From Atherinomorus stipes (taxonomy: Eukaryota; Chordata; Actinopteri; Atheriniformes; Atherinidae): a stretch of 64,000 nt of DNA. The stretch covers positions 62,001-126,000 of the forward strand of contig JALJCO010000093.1 of the NCBI GenBank assembly GCA_023101725.1, in the 5' to 3' direction. Position 1 is the first letter of the stretch. The number at the start of each line of letters is the position of its first letter. Made by a program: the position numbers and the translations under genes. Below are positions 27,255 through 37,139 of the stretch, one piece after another. The notes beneath the pieces are model-generated. The model was not told the DNA's origin, made no database searches, and saw nothing but the letters and a program-made list of their open reading frames with translations.

Positions 27255-29556
27255 AGGGTCACTAATAGAATTTTCTGTAGAAATCAGCGGGAGATTTCCA
27301 TAGCAACCTAGATGGCAGTCGTGTGACTCATCACACTCTCTGTAAAAAGGTTTTCATCTTCTTTGTATTTCCAGCCAATCGTATTGTTGCATTGACAGAT
27401 GTGCAGTGTTGAGTGGCACAACATATTTTCAAATATGTGGCAACAGGGTGCAGACTGACATTGCTTTCAGTAAACAGACAAGAGGAGAAAACAGGCCAAA
27501 TGCACATGATTGCTGTAGAAGGCGAAGCTCTGAGTAATAAACCCCATCATCTCTCTTAATGGAGCAATAATCTCAGATAGAGCTGCAAATGGATATGCTC
27601 ATGTACAACAAGTGGAGAGAAAGCTTTTCTAGCCAAGTTTTTCAGCTACAAAATATCTTAAGCATTTTTTCCACATAAAGTTGGTGACTCAATCCATGCA
27701 GTTTTTATGTTCCTGTGACCGTTGAAATGTGAGAAATTATTTTCTGTTAAGATATTTATTTATATCCAAGTATTATGCAATTCAAAGCAAATTCTGCAGT
27801 GATTTACAGTTGTTAAGATAACCTTTATGATACTCTTGGAACTAATTAGTGTTATGTCATCTGTGCTCACTGGTTCAAAGAGAAAGTGAAGCTGTAAGTA
27901 CTGTTTAAATGCCATAAACCCTTGGCACCATCTGCAGCCAATGTGTATGATTAATTGTGCTGATGAGAACTACACTTCAGACCTATTGATTACTGTCTGG
28001 AGGACATTATGAATTGTAGATGGAAGTCACCAGAGAGCTATGATATGAATCAGAGCAGAAAAAAGCAGAAATTTCTATTTAAAGTTGGGTTGTTTTATAA
28101 ACTGAGAGCTGGTTTGTAAGTGGCATTGCAAGAGTTAAATTTCTGGATTCTGAAATATTGAACAACAAGCAAGAAGCTGTATCCAGTTACAAAACAGGAA
28201 GCACATTATATAACACTAAACTATCATAATGCCCTAGTTTGCACATAGCAGGTGCAGGTTTCCATTGGACCCCTTATAGGGTGCCTGTTAAACTCCATGC
28301 TGTAGATAGCCTGCAGGTTTGTTGGGTTTATTGATTGTCTTAAACGTCCTGCTGTGAGGCTCTTCTCTACAAGCAGATGCTGAGGTAACCCCTAGCTGGA
28401 CGCTTAGATGAACATTTGTGTGAGGCAGCTCCTAAAGCACTATGCTGAAACCATAACACCACCTGTTCTCTCCAGATCCTAACGACTAAGTGTTAAGTCT
28501 GTCTGTCATACTCTCCCTTATCTCTCTGGCTCACTAATACTCCATCTCTGACCTGTACAGCCCACCACTTTCACTCTCTCTGTTCTTTAGTCTGTCATTC
28601 TTTTCCCTGTCCAAAACTGTGTGACACACTCTCCTGCAGAACAATAAGGAAATAAGTAATGATGCTAGCGGAAGTGTAACAGAAATAATATACCTGGAAC
28701 TGCAGGATATAAGTTGAAAGCCAAGTGATGCTTACAAGTTATAGACTGCATGCATTCAGATATGAACTGCTTCTGTCATTCTGCATGTGAAGACAGGAAC
28801 AAAAGCAGTATCTCAAAATTCAAATCAGCTTTTCTTTTAAACATTTCATGCATTTGGTACCAATTTGATTGCATACAGGTGTCCAAATTCCACAAATTCC
28901 ATTCTAATCTGATGCTTTCCTTCAGTCCAAAATGATGAATGATCGCTAGCAAAACCTCTCTAGAACGCTTCAGTTTATGACATGATTCAAACCCATAAAT
29001 AGTATTGACAGATGAACACACTTGTCCCCTTGAAATTCCTGGAAGCAGCTTGAGCCACGTCGATGATGTAACAACAAGATTGAGGCAGAGTCAAGCAAAC
29101 AGGCTCCACTGTAGTTTTAAATGGTGAGTGGAGATCTCTGGCAAGCTGCGTCCCTGTCGCACAGTGACAAAGAATCCTTCAATCCTTCCATTCCTTGTGC
29201 CATTATCAACATTCCCAAAAAAATTATCACCCCCCACCACTTCTTGTCTGTTTTTGAAAAGTAGATGCTGAGACCAAATCAGAATTACTGATGGAACAGA
29301 GAATATTTGTATCAGACTATTTCAATAAGATGCCCCAAACTAATTCAACATGAAGAGCAAAGAAAAACACAAATGCAGAAACTCACAAAATGATAGTGGT
29401 GGTGCTATGTGAGCCTGCTATAAGTGTTTCACATATTCCACAAACCGTATGTAAACATTTAACGTAACTGAAAGAAACACTGCATACTGTATACATTTAC
29501 TTAATTTACACTGAATAATTAAAGACTGCAACTTTTCTTGCCTGGCATCTATTAGA

Positions 29557-29644
29557 GCTGCATGTGCTAACTATAAGCACATGCAGCCGTTCTCACTTAT
29601 ATTTCACTTGCAGTATATTTTATCATGGTGAGATATAAGTGAGA
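29557..29644. repeat. two adjacent perfect stem-loops
   Basis: Stem 1 is gctgcatgtgct (29557-29568) with agcacatgcagc (29576-29587), a 7-base loop. Stem 2 is tctcacttatat (29591-29602) with atataagtgaga (29633-29644), a 30-base loop. Both 12 bp stems are exact and only 3 bases separate them. No surrounding gene or element explains them. Confidence 0.75.
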
Positions 29645-29949
29645 GTTGTTAAGCAATTTAAAAATAGTTTAAAAAGTGCATGATTGTCACTTAAGAGTTA
29701 TTTTAGTAGCTGGTGTTTAAAGTGATGATTGACATGTATAATAGCCAAGGATACAGCAGCTACAGCTATGTTCCAGATGTGGGCTCAATGTTATTGCTTT
29801 TACACTATTTGTGATAGAAAGAGAAAAAACTCAAAAAATTATTTTGGTTGGGTGCAACACAGAAGTTGCAAGAGTAATTGAAGATAGACAAGTTTGGTAA
29901 GGTATTGTACTGTATAAACACTAAAAACTCTTTGGGCAAACCAAACTGC

Positions 29950-30150
29950 TGGGTTAAAAAGGGACCAATTAATTTCTGGGTTGTTTCAACCCAGACATTT
30001 AGGTTGTTGGGTTGTTGCCCCAACTGCTGGGTTAAAATAACCCAACAGTGTAGGCAACATAACCCAACTCCGGGGATAAATATTCAACCCGAAAGTTGGG
30101 TAAAAAAAAAAAAAAAAAAAAAAATTCTGGATTGGTCCTTTTTTAACCCA
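29950..30150. mobile_element. short TIR element with internal GGGTTA/AACCCA motifs
   Basis: tgggttaaaaagggaccaat (29950-29969) matches the reverse complement of 30131-30150 at 19 of 20 positions. Several 'tgggttgtt', 'aacccaac' and 'gggttaaa' motifs lie between, plus an A-tract. The element may extend outward: cactaaaaac at about 29919 is a plausible outer end. The telomere-like hexamers are incidental to the repeat. Confidence 0.55.
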
Positions 30151-32135
30151 TAAGCTGTATAAGCTGTACTGTAATTGCCTTTTTTGTTTGTTTTTATTTT
30201 CTTGTTTTTAACTTTATGCCCAGAAACAGAGTAAGTGAAAGTGCAATGAATATCTTAAAATATGTTTTTCAGATCATCATCCTCACAGATACAGAGGGTG
30301 TATGCATATCTTTGCTTATTTGTGTGTGGCTGCAGCAGTGACTTTTCAGCAACAGGGCGACAGATGGGAGTGTGTCCATCTGCCTTTCTGCAAATGCACA
30401 AGAGGAGTGTGTGTATGTGTGTTTGAAGCAGTGCAGTGAAGTGCTAGGTGACCTTTTAGGTGGTGTAGAGGTGGCATCACTGTGACAGTGTGACAGAGCG
30501 GGTCTCAGACTTCCTGTAATGGATGAGCACTCTCAAGGTGAACACCTCTCCTTCCTCTTTTTTTTCTCTTCCCCCTTCATCCCACGTGTCCTCTTTTCCA
30601 CTGAGACTTGCGGCGTGTGGCCCATCTCCTTTGGTTGTTTTTGACCTCGCGTGTATGACGGATGTTTTCCTGTTTCCCGTTATTCACAGCTACCTTTTTC
30701 TTTCTTTTTTTATTTTTACAGTGTGCCACAAAAATGAGCAGATCTTATTCCCAAAAATCTGTAAAGTTATCACGGTATCAATGGTATGATACAAATTATT
30801 CAACTGGAAAATCCAAAAAAGAAAGAAAAAGACTCACACTGAGACCTGCAATGTGAATGGTGCTTAAAGATCAAATAAACCTATCCTGTCAACTGGGCTC
30901 CAGCAGACGTCTGGCAGCTAGCAGGCTGCCCTTTCAAAGAGGGATCTATTATAATGATGTTGAAAAGGCGCACATTAATCCCTCAAATGGTGGAAATGAG
31001 GATGGGGTGTTTGGAGGGTGTGTACAATCTGTTCATGTTATTGATCTTGCAGAGAAGACATGAATGCCAGGTCATAGTAACATGCTTGCATGATATTGAT
31101 GACTGGCCGAGCAGCCGACCACCTACATGTCTGAGAAATGGACTCTGCTGTTTGTCCTTAAGACGGAGGAGAGGCAGAACTGTTGCAGCCAGATTCAGGG
31201 TTCATTACAGTGGACGGTTTTCAAGGAAACTGGGATGGCCTGCAGTCGTGCTTAACATCATATGATAAAACTGACTGTTTCAACATAATTTCTGAGATTT
31301 TTTTTTTCTTTTTTTGTTGTGTCAGGACAGCCTCTGCTTTGCACACATCTCAGTGGATTTCAAAAGGCCAGTCTTAATCTGGCTAACACATTGATTCTTT
31401 TTTGTCAAGCTATCGTTTAAACATGTTCAACAACACATCTGAATGTAATTAAACTGAAGACTGAAGTCTCAGGGTACTCATTCAATGGTTTATTCATCAA
31501 AAACATACAATGATCAGTATCTTTTATCTGAGCTGAAGAGTTCATTATAAGTATTTTACAAGAACAGGTAATCAGATTAACACCTATGACCTGTGTTGTA
31601 ATCAGATAAGAAAATAAACTATAAACAAGCTGATCCTGTGTTGTAGGCAAACCACTGGCTCCTGATAAACTGCTTCGGTCATTACTGAAATGAAGTAGGT
31701 GCACGTGTGTTTGCAGATCAGAGCAGTTTTTAATCTCACCCACAGAACTGGAACCAAGTCAAACCAAGATAAGGGATTAAGCCGGGATATGTTGGTCATC
31801 CTGGCTCAACTCATCCATGATACAGCATGATTGCACAAAATTGGGATAGTGAAAAGTGTGATGTTATGACATAAGTTACCATGGAGATTCATTCTCTGGA
31901 GTGAGCCTGCTCCACACCAGGCTGCTAATTTCCTAGGCTAAGTTCCAGGATCTATTTAATCTCATCCCATATCACAGTCAGCAGTCGCCACAAATGGAAA
32001 CCAATATTTATTCCACTGCCATCTACATGCAGTATTGTTATCAAGTTCAACTATAGACCCACTGCCATGTCATTATTTAAATACTTATTATTGATTGCAA
32101 TCATTTTATATGATTTTGCAGTTAGATAAATTAAC
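30151..32135. other. no gene recognised
   Basis: Short overlapping frames only. The segment 31.75-32.0 kb has a different texture (for example 'gagcctgctccacaccaggctgc', a small imperfect inverted repeat) and may be a repeat, but a single copy gives no boundaries. Confidence 0.45.
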
Positions 32136-32236
32136 CTGCGATGGACTGGCGACCCGTCCAGTGTGCGCCCTGCTTCTTTGCTGATAATTCTTGGGATAGG
32201 CTCCAGCTGAATAAGTGGATAAAAAATGGAAGGATG
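32136..32236 (+). mobile_element. 5'-truncated SINE tail with TSD
   Basis: The sequence ctgcgatggactggcgaccc through (ggat)n matches the 3' third of the complete SINE at 51697-52084, including 'gggataggctccagc' and 'ataagtggata'. It lacks the tRNA-like head. It is flanked by gataaattaac and gataattaac, equal apart from one base, as expected of a target-primed insertion truncated at its 5' end. Confidence 0.75.
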
Positions 32237-32786
32237 GATAATTAACAGTTTCCCATAGACTACACATAAAAGACACATCCCTTAATAATCAAACAATAGC
32301 ATGACATTCCTTAATTAAACAAGGTTTTAAACCATGAGTTCTATTCAAAACTGAAGTCATACAGTGTTCTACATCCATTCTCAGCCTTGGGGTTCTTACC
32401 CCAGCTGGGGTCGCGAGATGATTTCTGGGGGTCGCCAAGTCATTTTGGAAAAATATAAATGCGCAAAATGTATGTAGCTTTATGACCGGACTTGAGAAGG
32501 ACAACGACCGGTTGGTCTCAAACAGTCATTTTGTTACTCAAAACCAGTTACTTTCGGCTGTAACTGGGCTACACCAAAACAACAACGATCCTATCCACTA
32601 GTCTCATGTCTGACCTGTCATTCACACATCATCGGAGCAAAGAAACCTTTTTTCCTCCCCGGTCTGCTGTCAGCAGCAGCGGCTGCAGGAAGCATTCACA
32701 GACAGTCTGAAATAGCAGAACGTAAACTTAAACTTTAGGCTTCTTGAACATTATAAAAGTACATTTGAAATGATGACAGGTCCCAG

Positions 32787-33629
32787 TAGGGATGGGTACC
32801 AACACCACCCACCAAAATGGTCCCAGGCTGAGTCTCATAGTCCACTTGGACCGATAAGCTTTAGTCTTTTTAACGGTACCTGCAGTTAAGGTTGTACTCA
32901 GTTTTTTGCAGGAAGCTAATTAACCTCAACCAAACATCGTATTGCCAACCGCCTCCTCCTTAACAAGCACTCACACTGCAAGACTGATAGAAGGCGACTG
33001 CTGGTCTCACATGTTGGCCTCCCTCTCTCTGAAGGAGCTCCCTCACCAGCAGAAACTACTGTGATGGCAGAGCGAACATGAAGGTCTAAAGTTTGGCTTT
33101 ACATAAACAGCTACTGTCAGTGCAGGCTGCCGTAGATGCACCAGAATCAAAGTTTCCCTGCATCGACTCAGCCGTAGAGACTCGCCACAGATGTTTATTA
33201 GTGTTATTAGCAATACTCTGTCAGAGATCTACTGGGACGTGAACGCAGCGTGCAGAAAGACTGGCCTCTGACACGTGCACGATGTGACCTGATGCACGCA
33301 GAGATTGAAATGAAACCACGGACCTGATGTGATCCGGCATTAATCACATCAAACTTTATTTATAAAGCACCTTTCATGTCAAAGCAGGACAAGGCTGAAG
33401 GCTGTAAAGATATTAACTTCATAAATAAGATGGAGAAAGTGATTTTAATGGATTTGGTTCAACACTGAATCAAACCAGCTACAATCCCAAATTCAGCTTA
33501 ACTTAATAACAAGATGCCAAATGTGGATTTTTAATATGTCATTAGGAATTATTTAACTGTTTAGAAAATAAAGGGGAAAACTTCACCTTTTATTCCCTCT
33601 GTATTAGCACATTAATATTGACATCCCTA
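32787..33629. mobile_element. possible nested hAT-like element
   Basis: tagggatg at 32787 and catcccta ending 33629 repeat the termini of the 15.1-17.0 kb hAT element, and the left end continues 'ggtacc'. The 8 bp flanks (ggtcccag, atatcatt) do not match and the arms are short, so chance is possible. Confidence 0.28.
33343..33412 (-). mobile_element. retroposon-like 3' tail (minus strand)
   Basis: Read on the minus strand this ends 'aaaggtgctttataaataaa' then gtttgatgtgatt, closely matching the plus-strand tail at 15446-15510. Both copies lie within hAT elements. Confidence 0.4.
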
Positions 33630-33829
33630 ATATCATTTATTTTGTTTGTTTTATAATGATCTGACAGCCCCCTGAAATTATCTTGGAAGCCCAGTTCAGG
33701 ACAGGCTGTGGGCTCTCAGCCACGCAGAGTGCTGATATGACCCCCTCTCGTTTTGAGTAAGTAAAATTTCAAAAGTTATATTCTTATCATTAAAACAAAT
33801 CATGCAGTTTGTGTGTGTGGGGGTGGGTG

Positions 33830-33857
33830 GGTGTGTGCGCGCACACGCACGCGTGTG
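33830..33857. repeat. alternating purine-pyrimidine tract (Z-DNA prone)
   Basis: About 28 bp of strict purine-pyrimidine alternation (GT, GC, CA steps), including the palindrome gtgtgcgcgcacac (33833-33846). G-rich runs flank it (gggggtgggtggg upstream, ggggtggagggggg downstream). Confidence 0.7.
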
Positions 33858-33934
33858 GTTGGGGTGGAGGGGGGGTCATGGACTGCAGTGCATGTTTAAT
33901 TGGGGTCGCGACTCAAAAAGGTTGAGAACCACTG

Positions 33935-34782
33935 CTCCACAAGATAGAAAGCAAGGCATCAAAGCATATTATACAACCCAAGAAGATAAATACACACAGA
34001 GGTGTGTGTGTAATACACCTCTCATGTCTTCACACTGAAATAAATGCAGGACAGATCCATATGCAACAAATTAGCAGACAAATGAATGGTTGCAGTAGCC
34101 TCCCCACAGGCCTGTATTCACACAGCATACAGCACATTAATCAAGGGGGGCAAACCTGTTTTAAGGAGCTATATCATGAAAAATATTCTTTTCAGAGCAT
34201 TAACCATTCTATAATGTTAGTTTATCTCAAAGTGCTATTTTGCATCATTCAGGTATGTCTCTGTATTTCTTCTGAATGAGGCTCTCAAAGCTGTAGCCCC
34301 TCTCAACACTGTAAAATGCCTGGCCAAGATTTTTGACCTACAGTACATGTATAGTGATGTCATCTAGGTTAGCCACCTCCTCCACGATTAGCTAACCCAC
34401 TCTCCATGGAGGAAACGAACAGCCTGCCAGAAGTCATTAGAAGAAACCTTTTTCAAAGACAGGCACCCATCAACAAACATAAGTTTTACTCCAGAGTTTA
34501 TGAAATAAGCTTTTTTTTTTTTTTTTTTTTTTTACATTTTTTGGCTCTATGCAAAGTTGGAAATGTTTGGTTCTGATCAGAGTGGGAGTTTATTTGTTGT
34601 ACTGAACAATGGATGTACACACCAGAAGTGGTTAAATTTTGTCTTCGGAAGCACAGAAAAAACCCTCTCAGAACTTTATGTGGGAGCTCAACTCCTGACA
34701 GCTTCATGCAGCTCAGGCAGAACCAAAGTGGCTTTTCTTGGGCATTACTTTTGAAAATTGATGCAGTTCTCACGCCTCATGG

Positions 34783-34783
<1 letters not shown>
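33935..34783. other. no gene recognised; contains a 23-bp T homopolymer
   Basis: Non-coding DNA between the Charlie-like element and the AT microsatellite. The T-tract lies at 34511-34533. Frames here are short and without motifs. Confidence 0.5.
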
Positions 34784-35050
<267 letters not shown>

Positions 35051-35249
35051 GCCCGTATTTGAATTTTGGAAGTTTGAAAAGCATGACATTGCTCCTTTAA
35101 AATGACACTAACAAACCGTGACAAACACTCTTGTCATTACAGGCCATAATTAACATAAATTAAAAGCATGCATATTAATTGAAATAATTAGAGCAATATT
35201 AGTTGGTAACTAGCTGACTACTGTCATCATCTGGGAAGATGACAGCATT

Positions 35250-35289
35250 GTCCACATGTCCGCATGTCCACATGTCCACATGTCCACAT
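35250..35289. repeat. five-unit 8-bp tandem repeat
   Basis: gtccacat repeats five times, one unit carrying a single change (gtccgcat). It lies at the 3' edge of the Harbinger transposase remnant and makes the Gly-His-Val-Asp-like repeats of the minus-strand frame. Confidence 0.9.
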
Positions 35290-35960
35290 GGCACTTGGGG
35301 GTCCTCACCTTCCTCAGGCAGGTCACGTTGTGGAGAACTACAGGCGAGCATAACATCACATGTCCTCCCTGGGCTGACCATTAAGTGGTGAAGACATTGA
35401 AAGTGTGCCTTCAGGAGGGTAAAGGTCATTTCTATTCCTGCCCTTGTCCAAGTATGGGTGTTATCATGGGTATGCCTGCTGTGCTTCTTGAGGGTCTGCA
35501 AACAGTGTCGGGTGAAAAGGCTGGCAGGCATACCCTCTGCCCACCAGCCACACACCAGAGATTTCACCTGTGAATACAACATGTCATCATTACAACCATA
35601 GAGGCACATTCTTGACACAACCATGATGTTAACAATGGTCATTAATAGAGGTTTTGTGGCTCACCTTCTGATAGATGCTGATTGATTTCAGATGTCTAAA
35701 CGACTCCCACGTTGCTGCAACATTGCTGATTTGCCAGCTTTCTAAATCATCTGATATTATAAGGCATAAATCAATCAATGCATGTTACAATCAGTATACA
35801 TTGTTCATTAATGGACAATATGAAAAAGTCACATTCACCTGAATATTAATGTTGTAAAAGGATTTCCTATTCCTAAAATCCCCCCTCATGAGCACCTGAG
35901 GGAATTTTATTTTGATGTGTTTTGCAGCCCAGTGCACCAAAGACATTGGGGAAACATGTG
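35290..35960 (-). pseudogene. PIF/Harbinger transposase remnant
   Basis: Three minus-strand segments read in order like a Harbinger DDE transposase, a nuclear enzyme that cuts and reinserts its own element. Segment 1 (35839-35955) reads FPNVFGALGCKTH ... PSGAHEGGF, then after stops and a one-base shift NRKSFYNINIQ, ending at a GT donor. Segment 2 (35665-35752) contains NVAATWESF ... SIYQK before GTGAGC. Segment 3 (35568 downward) follows a CAG acceptor and reaches IEMTFTLLKAHFQCLHHL (about 35377-35440). The family's first catalytic Asp (GAIDCTH) is Gly here and the second (HDS) is lost. The Glu of the IE-TFG-LK motif remains. A frameshift also lies in segment 3. It is clearly dead. The Myb-like partner lies upstream on the same strand. 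I could not identify the element's TIRs. Confidence 0.8.
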
Positions 35961-36040
35961 ACACAAAGCACTGAGTTTCCTATTAAAACATTTGTCCTGT
36001 AATTTGTAATTTTTCTTACTTGCAATCTTATAAAATCCTT

Positions 36041-36421
36041 TTAGATGTCCCAGAGTCTTCTGAGGCAAAGGTAAAGGTAAAGACATGATAATGCTTTAAT
36101 AGCCAGACACACACACACGTTTATAATTTCACTCACATCTGTATCACTTTCACCTGCAATTTCGACAGATTCACAATCAGAGGACAACTGATTGGTTTTA
36201 GAGATGTCAACTGTGATGGTTTCAGCAGAGCAGTGAGTGTGTATTCGTGCAGTACATACAGTATGCATTAAGGCAGTCTGTACTACTTTGACATACTTAC
36301 TCTCTTTGTTTTATAACTGCGGTCGTGTTTCCTCTAATTTAATTTGGTCCTAAACCTTTTCATATACTTCAAGGAGGATTTCCTGCTCCAACGGATAGAA
36401 GTATGCAGCTTTCGTTGCCAT
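36041..36421 (-). pseudogene. Harbinger Myb/SANT-like partner remnant
   Basis: An ATG at 36421 (minus) opens MATKAAYFYPLEQEILLEVY, which resembles the N-terminus of the Myb/SANT-like DNA-binding protein that Harbinger elements encode beside the transposase (NAIF1-like). In-frame stops follow after about 23 and 38 codons. A GTAAGTATG donor sits at about 36300. A downstream segment (about 36128-36205, ISKTNQLSSDCESVEIAG) lies between an ACAG acceptor and a GTGAGTG donor. It has the same strand and spacing as the transposase remnant, so I read them as one decayed element. Confidence 0.55.
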
Positions 36422-36608
36422 GGTAGCTCAGTGATTCTATTTAAGGAAGCTGCAAGCTGACCCAGGATTGGTTTCCTCCTGATCCTAAAGTGGGAGGTAG
36501 TTTCACTTAAGAGGTCTTTTAATTGAGAGCTCTGCCACGATGTTGTTGGAAACTTTGGGAACTACAAAGAAGTCTGAAAGCAGAGCGCACCAATGGAAAA
36601 GTTTGTAA

Positions 36609-36917
36609 CTAATTAGTCTTGAGATGAAACTTGGTCATTGAGAGTTTTATATGTGCAGAGATTAATTTTACATTTCCTCCATTAAATAGTTTTTCTGTAT
36701 CACTTTGAGACAGCATGTTACCAATTTTGGCAAAACTTAAATAAAGCAGTCCTAGAAATGTACCCTGCACCTTAGTACGGACGTATCCTGCTCCAAAATA
36801 TGGCGCTTCTGTTGTTTCACTGAGATAGTCATCATCATATGATGTGGATATATCATTTCTCTCATGTCCTGGCTTTGAGGAAGAGAGGACAAATTGGCGA
36901 ATCTCAAAACAGGAAGG
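36609..36917 (-). CDS. unrecognised exon-like open frame
   Basis: A 102-codon minus-strand frame without stops. Within it 36771-36872 is exactly 102 bp (34 codons, phase 0 at both sides), preceded by a CTCAAAG acceptor and followed by AAG|GTGCAG. The translation starts PGHERNDISTSYDDDYLS and ends EAPYFGAGYVRTK: acidic, Tyr-rich and with no low-complexity bias. I do not recognise the family. It lies between the Harbinger remnant and the kinase-like segments on the same strand, so it could be a further exon of that pseudogene, part of an unknown gene, or chance. No start codon suits a stand-alone gene. Confidence 0.22.
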   Translation of the reverse strand, partial: PSCFEIRQFVLSSSKPGHERNDISTSYDDDYLSETTEAPYFGAGYVRTKVQGTFLGLLYLSFAKIGNMLSQSDTEKLFNGGNVKLISAHIKLSMTKFHLKTN

Positions 36918-37139
36918 TTAAACTTGAAATTCTTTCTTCAACGAATATTGCTGCAAAATAAAACCTTAAACAAACCTTACTGCTGTCAGCTGTGTGGCTC
37001 TAATGATGATCAGAGGAATAGTGATGGCTTGTATACAAAAGGAGAGCAGTGACAAACAAATAATTACACATAATAAATTATTGATTATTTCAATATAATT
37101 TTTCTCCACTTAATAAACAATAAATAAGGTAAAATGTAC

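Larger units (their letters stand above)
22843..29900. other. no gene recognised
   Basis: Over 7 kb without a coding signal: frames are short, overlap on both strands and lack motifs. A body at about 25.25-26.0 kb (containing 'ccctacccctaaa' and 'gccctacccattg') looks like old repeat DNA, but I could not define its ends. Homopolymers occur at 24370, 24914 and 25812, and (CAAA)n near 24930. Two hairpin loci are listed separately. Confidence 0.5.
32372..33934. mobile_element. Charlie-like hAT non-autonomous element (~1.56 kb)
   Basis: The right end ggttgagaaccactg (33920-33934) is the widely shared hAT-Charlie terminus, and 'ggggtcgcgactcaaaaa' precedes it. The left end has the matching form 'ttctcagcc' followed by 'ggggtcgcgag'. 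Flanks tgttctac and tgctccac agree at 6 of 8 bases, a plausible hAT target duplication that overlaps the terminal bases by one or two. No transposase frame remains. The interior contains a retroposon-like tail, a possible nested element and a GT/GC tract. Confidence 0.7.

Noticed and set aside
29950..30150. Interstitial telomeric repeat
   Set aside because: The GGGTTA-like motifs are scattered on both strands between inverted termini, not a tandem TTAGGG array.
35250..35289. CRISPR-like array
   Set aside because: It is a plain 8 bp head-to-tail tandem repeat without spacers, in animal DNA.
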